Of a DNA stretch of 64,000 nt, positions 6,959 through 15,702 are shown piece by piece. The position numbers and the translations under genes are program-made. This stretch comes from Loktanella fryxellensis (GTDB lineage Bacteria; Pseudomonadota; Alphaproteobacteria; Rhodobacterales; Rhodobacteraceae), in the NCBI RefSeq assembly GCF_900110065.1, contig NZ_FOCI01000007.1, positions 98,742-162,741 on the forward strand, given 5' to 3'. A model generated the notes under the pieces. It did no database searches, was not told the origin of the DNA, and saw nothing but the letters and a program-made list of their open reading frames with translations. The first letter of the stretch is position 1, and each line of letters begins with the position of its first letter.

Positions 6959-9265
6959 TCAGGCGCCGTAGGGCACCCAGACGTTCTTCACCTCGGTCGC
7001 CTGCGCCAGCACGGCCTTGGTATTGTCCTGCGCCCAGTCGAGGCTGCCACACCACGTCCGCTTCAGATTGCCTGCGGCAGCTTTTTCGACCGTGGCAGTC
7101 AGGGCGGGGTCGCCCAGCGACCAGACCGCATCGATGTCCATGTGGCGGGCCATCGGTTCGGCCAGATCAGCATGATCGCCGGTCAGGATGTTCACCACAC
7201 CGCCCGGCAGATCGGAAGTGTCGAGGATCTGGTACAGGTCCGTCGCGGCCAGCGGGAACGCCTGCGACGCAGCCAGCACCACGCGGTTGCCCATCGCGAT
7301 GGCGGGCGCCATCACGCTGACGAGGCCGAGAAGCGGTCCTTGATCCGGGCACAGGATGCCGATGGTGCCCACGGGTTCCTTCATCGCCAGCGCCACGCCA
7401 CGGATCGGCACGGTGTGGATCTGGCCGTCGTACTTGTCGGCCCACGCGGCGGCGCTGAAAAGACGGCTGATGCTGGATGCGACCTCTGCCGTCCCATCGG
7501 TGCCGGTCATGGCCGTCAGGCGGGCGGCCATTTCATCGGCGCGTGCGGATAGATTCTCGGCGATGTAATACAGGATCTGCGCGCGGGCGTGGCCGGTGGT
7601 CTTGCCCCAGCCCTTCGCGGCATTGCACGCCTCGACCGCGTTGCGCAGATCCTTGCGGTTCGCAAGGCCGACATGGCCCAGCAGCGCACCCTTCGGCCCG
7701 TGGACCGCGCGGGAGTAGCCACCATCGGGCCGCGCCTGCTTGCCCCCGACATAGAGCTTCGCCGTCCGGTCGAGGCCGCCGGCCCCGCCATCGCCTGTGA
7801 ACGCAGCGACGGGTTTCGCGGCGGGCGTCGTGGCGCGGGGGCGGGTGTAGCCCGCAAGCCCTTCCCAGCCGCCTTCGCGGCCGAAGCCGCTTTCGCGCAC
7901 GCCGCCGAACCCGGCGGCGGCGTCCATCATGTTGGTGCCGTTCACCCAGACGATGCCCGCAACCAGTTGCGGGGCCACGTCGAGGGCCACGTTGATGTTT
8001 TCCGACCAGACCGAGGCGGCAAGGCCGTAGCGGGTGGAATTGGCGATCTCGACCGCCTCGTGCGGCGTGCGGAAGGTCGTGGCGACGAGCACCGGTCCGA
8101 AGATTTCCTGTTGCATCAGCGGCGATGCAGCGGACAGCCCGGTGATGAGGGTGGGCGGGAAATAGCAGCCGTCAGGCGCTCGCGTTTGGTGGGATTCACC
8201 CTCCGGATGAGCCGCAAGCAGGTCGGCGATGCGGGCGCGCTGACGTGGATGCACGATGGCGCCCATGTCGATGCACTTGTCCAGCGGATCGCCGATGCGT
8301 AGCCCGTCCATGCGCGCACGCAGCTTGGCATAGAAGGCCTCCGCGATCCCTTCCTGCACCAGCAGGCGGGACCCGGCGCAGCAGACCTGCCCCTGATTGA
8401 ACCAGATCGCATCCACGATACCCTCGACGGCGCTGTCGATGTCCGCATCCTCGAACACGATGTAGGCACCCTTGCCACCCAGCTCGAGGCTGAGCGCCTT
8501 GCCGCTGCCGGCAGTCAGTTCGCGGATGCGCCGGCCGACGGTGGTCGAGCCCGTGAAGGCGACCTTGTCCACGTCGGCGGTCACGATCATCTCGCCCACC
8601 GTGCCGTCGCCGGTCACGATGTTCACGACCCCCGGCGGCACGCCTGCCTGCCCGCAGATGTCTGCGAACAGCAGAGCCGTCAGCGGCGTCCATTCAGCGG
8701 GCTTCAGCACCACGGTATTGCCCATCGCCAGCGCCGGGGCCACCTTCCACGCCAGCATCAGCAGCGGGAAATTCCACGGGATCACCTGACCGCAGACGCC
8801 CAGCGCCTGCCGGTCGGCCAGTTCCGCGTCCATCAGCTGCGCCATGCCGGCGTGATAGTAGAAATGCCGGATTGCCTGCGGGACGTCGATGTCGCGGGAT
8901 TCCCGGATCGGCTTGCCGTTGTCCAGCGTTTCGAGCACCGCGAACAACCGCGACTGTTTCTGCAACAGCCGCGCCAGCGCATAAAGGACGCGGGCCCGCG
9001 CATGGCCGTCCCTGGCCCAGGCGGGCTGCGCCTTGCGCGCGGCCTTCACGGCGGCATCGACGTCGGCCTGCGTGCCTTGCGTCACCTGCGCCAGAAGCGC
9101 ATCGGTCGCGGGGTTCATCACCGCGAACAGCGTGCCGGGGGCGGTCCATGCACCGCCGATGAAATGACCGAAGTCACCCTTGGCCGCCAACCACGCCAGC
9201 GCCTCCTTGCTGCTTTCCGAGGCGGGGCCATAGTCCATGGTCTCGAAGATCTCCTTGACGGTCAT
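6959..9265 (-). CDS. tandem aldehyde dehydrogenase family protein (two ALDH domains)
   Basis: At 768 residues this is about 1.6 times a normal aldehyde dehydrogenase. Residues 1-480 form a complete ALDH domain with GNTVVLKPAEWTPL, FTGSTTVG, Glu261 in LELGGK and catalytic Cys295 in NQGQVCC. Residues about 500-768 repeat the N-terminal half of the fold (YVGGKQARPDGG..., GTIGILCPDQGPLLGLVSV) but stop before a catalytic cysteine motif. The second half therefore looks non-catalytic, perhaps for oligomerisation. It follows deoC by 65 bp on the same strand. An acetaldehyde dehydrogenase role, converting the aldolase product to acetate, fits deoxyribose breakdown. This pairing recurs in Rhodobacteraceae as far as I recall. 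Confidence 0.85.
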   Translation of the reverse strand: MTVKEIFETMDYGPASESSKEALAWLAAKGDFGHFIGGAWTAPGTLFAVMNPATDALLAQVTQGTQADVDAAVKAARKAQPAWARDGHARARVLYALARLLQKQSRLFAVLETLDNGKPIRESRDIDVPQAIRHFYYHAGMAQLMDAELADRQALGVCGQVIPWNFPLLMLAWKVAPALAMGNTVVLKPAEWTPLTALLFADICGQAGVPPGVVNIVTGDGTVGEMIVTADVDKVAFTGSTTVGRRIRELTAGSGKALSLELGGKGAYIVFEDADIDSAVEGIVDAIWFNQGQVCCAGSRLLVQEGIAEAFYAKLRARMDGLRIGDPLDKCIDMGAIVHPRQRARIADLLAAHPEGESHQTRAPDGCYFPPTLITGLSAASPLMQQEIFGPVLVATTFRTPHEAVEIANSTRYGLAASVWSENINVALDVAPQLVAGIVWVNGTNMMDAAAGFGGVRESGFGREGGWEGLAGYTRPRATTPAAKPVAAFTGDGGAGGLDRTAKLYVGGKQARPDGGYSRAVHGPKGALLGHVGLANRKDLRNAVEACNAAKGWGKTTGHARAQILYYIAENLSARADEMAARLTAMTGTDGTAEVASSISRLFSAAAWADKYDGQIHTVPIRGVALAMKEPVGTIGILCPDQGPLLGLVSVMAPAIAMGNRVVLAASQAFPLAATDLYQILDTSDLPGGVVNILTGDHADLAEPMARHMDIDAVWSLGDPALTATVEKAAAGNLKRTWCGSLDWAQDNTKAVLAQATEVKNVWVPYGA

Positions 9266-9330
9266 AGCCTCGCCTCACGCGCTGGTGTCATCATCATCTT
9301 GCCGAAAATACCTATCTTCCATCATCGACG

Positions 9331-10314
9331 TCAGCCGATCGCGTGGCGCCAGCCCGCGGAATAGTTGCCGGTCACGTGATGCTCGAGCTGCCGTTCGATG
9401 TCGCCCAGCAGGCTTGATGCACCAAAGCGGAACAGGTCCGGCTGCAACCAGCGGTTCCCCAGCTCGTCCTTGATCAGCGACAGATAGACCAGCGCATCCT
9501 TCGCCTTGGCGATGCCGCCTGCGGGCTTGTAGCCGACGTGCACACCGGTGCGGTCATGATAGTCGCGGATCGCGCGCAGCATGGTCAGGGTCACGGGCAG
9601 GGTGGCGTTGACGCCCTCCTTGCCGGTCGAGGTCTTGATGAAATCCGCGCCCGCCATCATGCACACGAGGCTGGCACGCGCCACGTTACGCAGCGTGCCG
9701 AGTTCGCCAGTGGCGAGGATCGCCTTCACATGCGCGTCGCCGCAGGCGGCCCGCATCGCGGCCATCTCGTCATACAGCGCCTGCCAGTCGCCGGTCAGCA
9801 CGTGGCGGCGGCTGATGACGATGTCGATCTCGGCGGCGCCTGCGGCCACACTCTCGCCAATCTCGGCGATGCGCAGGTGGAACGGCGACAGACCGGCGGG
9901 AAAGCCGGTCGACACCGCGGCGACGGGGATGCCGGTGCCCTGCAACGCATCCACGGCGGTGGCCACCATGTCGTGATAGACGCAGACCGCCGCCGTGGTC
10001 AGCCCGGTCATGCCCAGTGCCTCCAGCAGCGCAGGTTCCGCGGGCTGGCGGGCCTTGGCGCACAAGCGGCGCACGCGACCGGCACTGTCGTCTCCCGACA
10101 GGGTGGTCAGGTCGATCAGGCTGACCGCCTTGCACAGCCATGCCGCCTGATGATCCTTCTTGACGCTGCGCCGCCCCGGCAGGCTGGCCACCCGCCGTTC
10201 GATGGCCGACGTGTTGGCCTGCGCGCGCATCACCCAATCCATGTCCAGCGGCATCCCCGGATTGCGGGGCAGGTGATCCGACGTGGCGCCTTTGGCGGCG
10301 GATGATGGTGTCAT
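9331..10314 (-). CDS. deoC: deoxyribose-phosphate aldolase
   Basis: DeoC splits 2-deoxyribose-5-phosphate into glyceraldehyde-3-phosphate and acetaldehyde in nucleoside breakdown. The Schiff-base Lys lies in ADFIKTSTGKEG, a second conserved Lys in VKAILATGELG, and VGYKPAGGI closes the active site. At 327 residues it is longer than the E. coli enzyme because of an N-terminal extension, as in eukaryote-like DeoC. Start ATG 10314 is chosen for the AGGAGATCC just upstream; the frame is open for a further 60 bases into the operator region. It is upstream of the ALDH gene in a two-gene unit, with a TetR-type operator 45 bp ahead of the start. Confidence 0.92.
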   Translation of the reverse strand: MTPSSAAKGATSDHLPRNPGMPLDMDWVMRAQANTSAIERRVASLPGRRSVKKDHQAAWLCKAVSLIDLTTLSGDDSAGRVRRLCAKARQPAEPALLEALGMTGLTTAAVCVYHDMVATAVDALQGTGIPVAAVSTGFPAGLSPFHLRIAEIGESVAAGAAEIDIVISRRHVLTGDWQALYDEMAAMRAACGDAHVKAILATGELGTLRNVARASLVCMMAGADFIKTSTGKEGVNATLPVTLTMLRAIRDYHDRTGVHVGYKPAGGIAKAKDALVYLSLIKDELGNRWLQPDLFRFGASSLLGDIERQLEHHVTGNYSAGWRHAIG

Positions 10315-10358
10315 GGGCGGATCTCCTAGCGCGCGGAATGGCGGTCTTGTGGCAGAAT

Positions 10359-10374
10359 TTGACCAATCGGTCAA
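10359..10374. promoter_or_regulatory. TetR-type operator upstream of deoC
   Basis: TTGACC-AATC-GGTCAA is an almost perfect 16-bp palindrome of the kind bound by many TetR-family repressors in alphaproteobacteria. It is 45 bp upstream of the deoC start and directly after the stop of the AraC gene. No TetR gene is present in the window, so the repressor must be encoded elsewhere. Confidence 0.6.
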
Positions 10375-11229
10375 TTAATCGGTGGGCTCCGGCAGGCCGG
10401 GTTGCACCACGTCACGTTGGAACTGCTGGCGGTACTGCAGGGGCGTCATGCCGTGATGGGCGCGGAACAGCTTGTGGAAATGGGACAGGTTGGCAAGGCC
10501 CACACCCTCGGCCACCACGGCTAGGGGGTCGTTGTCGGTGGTCAGGGCGCGGGCGGCCTGCGTCATGCGGATGGTGTTGACGTAGTCTGTGGGCGTCTGC
10601 CCCAGCCAGCGGCGCAGGCTGCGCGACACATGCGGGTGGGTCTGCCCCGTCTGCGCGACGAGGCCCGCCGCGCCGTCGCGGTAAACCTCTGGCGTCTGCG
10701 CAGCTGCACAGGCGGCGGTCAGCCATCCGGGGGCGTCGGGCGGCAGCCCGGTGTCGTGATGCGACAGGTCCGACAGCAGTGGCAGGATGAACGCCTCGGC
10801 CGCCAGCGCGTCACGGCGGCTGTGTTCCAGACGGCGTGCTGCGGCGTTCAGGTCGGCCATCTGGCGGATGTCGCGACGGATCACGGCAGGGCCGTCCTGC
10901 GCCTGCCAGAACGCGACCGGCGGCAGCCGCGCGTCGAGGCTGGCTACCAGATCGGGATGCAGCGCCAATGACACGACCAGCGCCGCGTCGCCACGGCCTT
11001 GCAGCGCATGGGTTAGACCGGGGCGCAGCAGCACGAGCGTCCCTTCGGTCAGCGTGGCGGTGCCGCCGCGCAGGTGGTGGCGCACGCGACCGTTCTGTAC
11101 CCAGAACAGCTCTACGAAATCGTGGCCGTGCAACGCGCGTGGCCGCGTGGGCGTCAGCGCCGCGCGGGTCATGTGGATCGCTGTGCCGGGTGGCAGGATG
11201 TCGGCGTGGCGCAGGATGCGGTCGATCAT
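10375..11229 (-). CDS. AraC family transcriptional regulator
   Basis: This 284-residue protein has an N-terminal cupin-like ligand domain (HGHDFVELFWVQNG, RPGLTHAL; residues about 30-110). Its C-terminal AraC DNA-binding domain has two helix-turn-helices, ending in the signature VGLANLSHFHKLFRAHHGMT. It is upstream of deoC on the same strand, 60 bp away, and may regulate the deoC-ALDH pair or the neighbouring glucosidase. The ligand cannot be inferred. Start ATG 11229 has AGGTTG upstream. Confidence 0.85.
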   Translation of the reverse strand: MIDRILRHADILPPGTAIHMTRAALTPTRPRALHGHDFVELFWVQNGRVRHHLRGGTATLTEGTLVLLRPGLTHALQGRGDAALVVSLALHPDLVASLDARLPPVAFWQAQDGPAVIRRDIRQMADLNAAARRLEHSRRDALAAEAFILPLLSDLSHHDTGLPPDAPGWLTAACAAAQTPEVYRDGAAGLVAQTGQTHPHVSRSLRRWLGQTPTDYVNTIRMTQAARALTTDNDPLAVVAEGVGLANLSHFHKLFRAHHGMTPLQYRQQFQRDVVQPGLPEPTD

Positions 11230-11287
11230 GGGATCAACCTAGCACACCTTCCGCCACACGCCGACCCTTTTGGGTGTCGGGCGACAA

Positions 11288-11308
11288 CGGGCGGACCCCT
11301 GCCGCCCG
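11288..11308 (-). terminator. possible terminator of the GH13 gene
   Basis: CGGGCGG-N7-CCGCCCG forms a 7-bp GC stem just past the stop codon of the glucosidase gene on the minus strand. Only a short TT follows, so intrinsic termination would be weak. Confidence 0.4.
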
Positions 11309-11314
11309 CCTCGT

Positions 11315-12937
11315 TCAGACCTTCAGCTTCAGCTTGTCCGCGTGATCGATGAACGCGAACCCGTTACCGGGCAGGGTCAGCGTGTCCGCGTCCAGCGTCG
11401 CATTCTGCGGGCCGGTCAGGGTGCCGGACCCTGCGACGTGCAGCACGACGGGTTCGGCCGACAGGTTGAACACGCAGGTCAGGTGCCGGTCGTCCACCGA
11501 CCGGGTAAAGGCCAGCAGCGGGTCGGGCAGCTTGATCCACGCCGTCTTGCCCTGCGTCATGCAGGGATGCGTTTTGCGAAAGCCGATCGTGTCGCGGTAA
11601 AACTGCAGGATGCCGTCGTTCGACGCCTCGGCCAGATCGACCGCATGGGCGACCTGCGGTCCCTTGACCGGCAGCCACGGCGTGCCGGTCGTGAAGCCTG
11701 CATTTGGCGCTGTGCTGTCCCAGACCATCGGCGTGCGGCAACCGTCGCGGCCCTTGATCCCGGGCCAGAACCGGATCGCCTGCAGGTCTGTCAGCTCGTG
11801 GTATTCCATGACCGTCTCGGTCTGGCCCAGTTCTTCGCCCTGATAGACGCCGATGGTCCCTTCAAAGCTCATCAGCATGGCGCAGGACAGACGGGCGATC
11901 GCGTCTTCGGACACCGCATGCTTGGCCCAGCGTGTGACGTGGCGCGGGACGTCATGGTTGGAGAAGGACCACGACGGCTGGCCGTCAGGGGCGCCCTTCT
12001 GGAAGCCTTCGATACAGCGGCGGAAATGCTCCGGGCTGAAATCCGGCCCCAGCATCGCAAAGCTGTAGGCCATGTGCAGCCGCCCATTGCCGGCGGTGTA
12101 TTGCGCCATCAGGTCGATGGACCGCTGGCCCATGTCGCCGACCTCGCCGACCATCATGATGTCGGTGTATTGGTCGCACAGGCTGCGCAACTGTTCGAGA
12201 AAGGCGAGGTTTTCGGGCTGGTTCTTGTTGTGGATGTTGTCCTGCATCCCATAGAGGTCGGTCGCCATCACCTGCGGTCCGGCCCGCTTGGCGGGTGGGT
12301 TCGACCGCAGCTTCTTGTCGTGGAAATAGTAGTTCACCGTATCCAGTCGGAACCCGTCGAGGCCCCGATCCAGCCAGAACCTGGCCGTGTCCAGAATCGC
12401 TGCCACAACGTCGGGGTTATGAAAGTTCAGGTCCGGCTGCTGCGACAGGAAATTGTGCAGGTAATACTGCCCGCGCATCGCGTCGAATTCCCACGCGGGG
12501 CCGCCGAAGTGGCTGTGCCAGTTGGTGGGCGGGCTGCCATCCTCCAACGGGTCGGCCCAGACGTACCAGTCGGCCTTCGGATTGGTGCGGTCCTTGCGGC
12601 TTTCGACGAACCACGGATGCTTGTCAGAGGTATGCGACAACACCTGATCGGTGATGACTTTCAACCCCAGCTCGTGCGCGGTGGCCAGCATCCGGTCGAA
12701 GTCGGCCAGCGTGCCGAACAGCGGGTCGATGTCGGTATAATCGGACACGTCATAGCCCATGTCCGCCTGCGGGCTGGTAAAGATCGGCGACAGCCAGATG
12801 CAGTCCACCCCGAGGCTTGCCACATAGGGCAGGCGCTGCGTGATCCCGTTCAGATCGCCCACACCGTCGCCGGTGCTGTCCTGAAAGGAGCGCGGATAGA
12901 TCTGATAGATCACCGCGTCCCGCCACCATTCGCGCAT
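11315..12937 (-). CDS. alpha-glucosidase, glycoside hydrolase family 13 (oligo-1,6-glucosidase-like)
   Basis: This 540-residue cytoplasmic GH13 enzyme hydrolyses alpha-glucosides. Conserved regions appear in order: DVSDYTDIDPLFG; TDQVLSHTSDKHPWF (region I); GFRLDTVNYYFHD with the nucleophile Asp (II); MMVGEVGD with the acid/base Glu (III); and FSNHDVPR (IV). The C-terminal beta domain ends FIDHADKLKLKV. GGAGG stands 7 bases before ATG 12937; ATG 12940 directly upstream and ATG 12961 are alternatives. No sugar transporter adjoins it, so the source of substrate is unclear. Confidence 0.88.
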   Translation of the reverse strand: MREWWRDAVIYQIYPRSFQDSTGDGVGDLNGITQRLPYVASLGVDCIWLSPIFTSPQADMGYDVSDYTDIDPLFGTLADFDRMLATAHELGLKVITDQVLSHTSDKHPWFVESRKDRTNPKADWYVWADPLEDGSPPTNWHSHFGGPAWEFDAMRGQYYLHNFLSQQPDLNFHNPDVVAAILDTARFWLDRGLDGFRLDTVNYYFHDKKLRSNPPAKRAGPQVMATDLYGMQDNIHNKNQPENLAFLEQLRSLCDQYTDIMMVGEVGDMGQRSIDLMAQYTAGNGRLHMAYSFAMLGPDFSPEHFRRCIEGFQKGAPDGQPSWSFSNHDVPRHVTRWAKHAVSEDAIARLSCAMLMSFEGTIGVYQGEELGQTETVMEYHELTDLQAIRFWPGIKGRDGCRTPMVWDSTAPNAGFTTGTPWLPVKGPQVAHAVDLAEASNDGILQFYRDTIGFRKTHPCMTQGKTAWIKLPDPLLAFTRSVDDRHLTCVFNLSAEPVVLHVAGSGTLTGPQNATLDADTLTLPGNGFAFIDHADKLKLKV

Positions 12938-13144
12938 CATGGCGCCTCCTGTCTTTGCCATGCCTCAGCGTAACAGCCGCTCCCGATCCGGGGAAAGCGT
13001 CGCTGGGCGTTCCGCGGAGGGGTGGCCTGAAATGCTGGCAAAAGCTACAGTTTTGTGCAGTCCGCGCCATGACGGGCGCGCAATGTGGCCTTGACGCAGG
13101 CGGTCAGGTCGTCAGTCTGCGCCCGAACCACGACAGGGAAAGCC

Positions 13145-13537
13145 ATGCCGATCACGCCCGTCAGCACCCTTGTCGCCAACGCCCGCGCGCGGATCGCGGA
13201 GGTGGATACACCGACGCTGATGGCGATGGCGGACGACCCCGATGTGGTGATCGTCGACATCCGCGACATCCGCGAACGGCAAAAGGGGTTCATTCCCGGC
13301 AGCATCCATGCGCCGCGCGGCATGCTGGAGTTCTGGGTCGACCCCGCCAGCCCCTATCACAAGCCGGTCTTCGCTGAACCGAAACGCTTCGTGTTCCACT
13401 GTGCCAGCGGCTGGCGGTCGGCGCTGGCGGTGGCGGCCTTGCAGGACATGGGGTTCAAAGCCATGCATCTGCGCCACGGCTTCACCGACTGGGTGGCGCA
13501 GGGCGGTGCGGTCGACATGCCCCCGCCGCGCGATTGA
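13145..13537 (+). CDS. rhodanese-like sulfurtransferase
   Basis: This single-domain 130-residue rhodanese is cytoplasmic. The domain begins around VVIVDIRDIRERQKGFIPGS, and the active loop CASGWR carries the persulfide Cys (C86). It could transfer sulfane sulfur to a thiol acceptor; no acceptor gene is adjacent. ATG 13145 is preceded by AGGGA and gives the normal domain length. An in-frame start at 13085 would add 20 residues of low-complexity sequence. Confidence 0.85.
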   Translation: MPITPVSTLVANARARIAEVDTPTLMAMADDPDVVIVDIRDIRERQKGFIPGSIHAPRGMLEFWVDPASPYHKPVFAEPKRFVFHCASGWRSALAVAALQDMGFKAMHLRHGFTDWVAQGGAVDMPPPRD

Positions 13538-13586
13538 TGTGTCACCGCTCACGCGCTAGGACGGACGCGCAAACGGAGGGTGGCAG

Positions 13587-14624
13587 ATGCGAGTTCTGGT
13601 GACGGGTGGGGCGGGCTACATCGGCAGCCATACGCTGGTGGAACTGCTGGGGCAGGCGCACGAGGTCTGCGTGCTGGACACCTATGACAACTCCAGCCCC
13701 GTGGTGCTGGACCGTGTGCGCAAGTTGACGAACGGCACGGTGACAGCGGTGCAGGGCGACGTGCGCCACGACGACACGCTGAACACCGTGATGGCGGATT
13801 TCGCGCCGGAGGCGGTGGTGCATTTCGCGGGTCTCAAGGCCGTGGGCGACAGCATGACCAATCCGCTGGGATATTACGACGTGAACGTGAACGGCACGAT
13901 CGCGCTGTTGCGGGCGATGGACCGGGCCGGGTGCGGGCGGATCATCTTCTCCTCCTCGGCCACCGTCTATGGCGAGCCCGTGTATTTGCCCTATGACGAG
14001 GCGCATCTCCTCAACCCCACGTCCGTCTATGGCCGCACCAAGATGGTGGCCGAACACATCCTGACCGACTGGGCGCAGGCCAGTGGCGGCACCGCCGTGC
14101 TGCTGCGCTACTTCAACCCCGTGGGCGCCCATGCGAGTGCGACGCTCGGCGAGGACCCGGCGGACGTGCCCAACAACCTGATGCCGTTCATCGCGCAGGT
14201 GGCGGTGGGCAAGCGGGCGCATCTGAACGTCTTTGGCGACGATTACGACACCCCCGACGGCACCGGGCAGCGCGACTATATCCACGTGGTCGATCTGGCG
14301 CGGGCGCATGTGGCGGCGCTGGATTATGCCGCGACCCATACGGGCGCGCGGGCATTCAACATCGGGACGGGCCAACCCTATAGCGTGCAGCAGATGGTGG
14401 CCGCGTTCCGGGCCGCCTCGCACCAGCCGATCCCTGTCGTCGTGGCTCCGCGCCGGGCGGGCGACATCGCCGCGATGCAGGCCGATTCGCGGCGCGCACA
14501 GGTCGAACTGGGATGGCGGGCGACCCATACGCTGGACGACATGGCGGCCAGCACCTGGGCGTGGCAGTCGGGCAATCCCGACGGCTATGGACCCCGCACC
14601 GGGGATGGCGACACATCGTCATAA
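13587..14624 (+). CDS. galE: UDP-glucose 4-epimerase
   Basis: GalE interconverts UDP-glucose and UDP-galactose for polysaccharide synthesis or galactose use. The 345-residue protein opens with the NAD-binding GGAGYIGSH. It carries the Ser of SSSATVYG and the YxxxK pair in YGRTK, and RYFNPVGAH, all diagnostic of extended SDR epimerases. GGAGG stands 8 bases before ATG 13587. It is 49 bp downstream of the rhodanese gene and may be transcribed with it. No gal operon partners are present, as usual for biosynthetic galE. Confidence 0.93.
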   Translation: MRVLVTGGAGYIGSHTLVELLGQAHEVCVLDTYDNSSPVVLDRVRKLTNGTVTAVQGDVRHDDTLNTVMADFAPEAVVHFAGLKAVGDSMTNPLGYYDVNVNGTIALLRAMDRAGCGRIIFSSSATVYGEPVYLPYDEAHLLNPTSVYGRTKMVAEHILTDWAQASGGTAVLLRYFNPVGAHASATLGEDPADVPNNLMPFIAQVAVGKRAHLNVFGDDYDTPDGTGQRDYIHVVDLARAHVAALDYAATHTGARAFNIGTGQPYSVQQMVAAFRAASHQPIPVVVAPRRAGDIAAMQADSRRAQVELGWRATHTLDDMAASTWAWQSGNPDGYGPRTGDGDTSS

Positions 14625-14681
14625 CAGCGTGATGCGGGGTGTGTCCCGTGTTGACAACCACACGGTGCTGTGAACTGGCGC

Positions 14682-14706
14682 GGAACTAAACCCGGCCTGC
14701 GATGTT
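14682..14706 (+). promoter_or_regulatory. EcfG-type (general stress) promoter of the envelope-stress operon
   Basis: GGAAC-N16-TGTT, 70 bp upstream of the first gene, matches the alphaproteobacterial EcfG consensus GGAAC-N16/17-CGTT with one change in the -10 element. The genes behind it are of types commonly under general stress control. Confidence 0.6.
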
Positions 14707-14776
14707 CTGTCATCAATCAGACACGTGCGGTGGATGACGGGTCGCTGACCCCGATCCCCGCCACATTCGAGGATTG

Positions 14777-15301
14777 ATGATGACCTATTCCGATCAGAAC
14801 ATGGATGCTGCCAAGCGCAACGTCGAAAATGCCGCCCATGACGCCGAGAATCGTGCAAAGCACATCGTCGATGACGTGACGGCACAGGCCAAGACTGTTG
14901 CCACTGAGACCAAGGACACGATCCTTGGCGAAGTGTCCCAGCGTGCGGATGCGGTCAAGGGTGCTGCGGCCACCGAAGTCGGCAACGTCGCCGCGGCGCT
15001 GCGCAAGGCTGCACAGGAATCACGCAGCGGCAGCGCACAGGAACGCACGTTCGGCCAGATCGCCGACACGCTGGCCGACGCATCCGATGCGATCAGCAAC
15101 AAGGATCTGGGCACCGCGATCAGCGACATCGGCGAGTTCGCGCGTCGTAACCCGCTGACGTTCCTCGCCGGTGCGGCACTGGCCGGCTTTGCCGTCAGCC
15201 GCTTCGTCAAGGCGTCCGACCGCCACTCTTATGACGACCGCGACAACGCCAACGTCTATACGGGCGACACGGTCGACGCCAACCGGAACGGGCGGGTCTG
15301 A
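14777..15301 (+). CDS. YqjD/DUF883-like stress protein with C-terminal membrane segment
   Basis: This protein of about 174 residues has a long, Ala-rich, charged helical region (residues about 8-110; many AxxAK, AKT and KDT repeats). A short hydrophobic segment (NPLTFLAGAALAGFAVSRFV) follows, then a hydrophilic tail. That is the plan of ElaB/YqjD and DUF883 ribosome- or membrane-associated stress proteins, but similarity is architectural only. Two consecutive ATGs (14777, 14780) follow GAGG. It is first in a four-gene operon after the EcfG-like promoter. Confidence 0.7.
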   Translation: MMTYSDQNMDAAKRNVENAAHDAENRAKHIVDDVTAQAKTVATETKDTILGEVSQRADAVKGAAATEVGNVAAALRKAAQESRSGSAQERTFGQIADTLADASDAISNKDLGTAISDIGEFARRNPLTFLAGAALAGFAVSRFVKASDRHSYDDRDNANVYTGDTVDANRNGRV

Positions 15302-15303
15302 CC

Positions 15304-15702
15304 ATGGACCGTCAGGACCCCCGTAGCACGGGTTCGCTGCTGACGGACGTGCTGGGCAGCATCGGCAACTTGCTGCGGCAGGAAGTCGATCTGGCCCGCG
15401 CGGAAGTGGACGAGAACCTCAAGAAGGCTGGCAAGGCGCTGTTCCTGCTGATCGGCGCATTGATCCTTGCCTTCATCGGGTTGTCGGTGCTGTCGACGGC
15501 GGCGATTTCGGCACTCGTGCTCGCCGGGATCGGGTCCTTGTGGGCCACGATCATCGTCGGTCTGGTGGTTCTGGTGATTGCCGGGATCCTCGGCTCCGTC
15601 GGGATCAAGCGGCTGAAGCTGTCGAGCATCGCGCCAAGCCGTGCCGCACGCAACCTCAAGGCCGACATCAACATGATGAAGGAGGCCTACAATGACCGCT
15701 GA
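15304..15702 (+). CDS. phage holin family protein (YqjE/Phage_holin_3_6 type)
   Basis: This 132-residue inner-membrane protein has an amphipathic N-terminal helix (LLRQEVDLARAEVDENLKKAGK). Two transmembrane helices follow (about residues 45-65 and 76-97), then a basic tail. The layout matches the cellular YqjE-like holin-fold family, not a lytic phage holin. It starts two bases after the upstream stop and overlaps the following DUF3618 gene by 11 bases, so the operon is tightly coupled. Confidence 0.82.
   Translation: MDRQDPRSTGSLLTDVLGSIGNLLRQEVDLARAEVDENLKKAGKALFLLIGALILAFIGLSVLSTAAISALVLAGIGSLWATIIVGLVVLVIAGILGSVGIKRLKLSSIAPSRAARNLKADINMMKEAYNDR

Noticed and set aside
11270..12973. Open frame of 567 codons opposite the GH13 gene
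   Set aside because: The GH13 reading has all four conserved regions; the antisense frame is low-complexity Arg/His/Val.
13045..13146. 33-residue minus-strand frame facing the rhodanese start (ends ADCTKL)
   Set aside because: It looks protein-like but overlaps the rhodanese leader, has no ribosome site and no known family.
15304..15702. Prophage holin
   Set aside because: No other phage gene nearby; the sequence and operon fit the cellular YqjE-like family.
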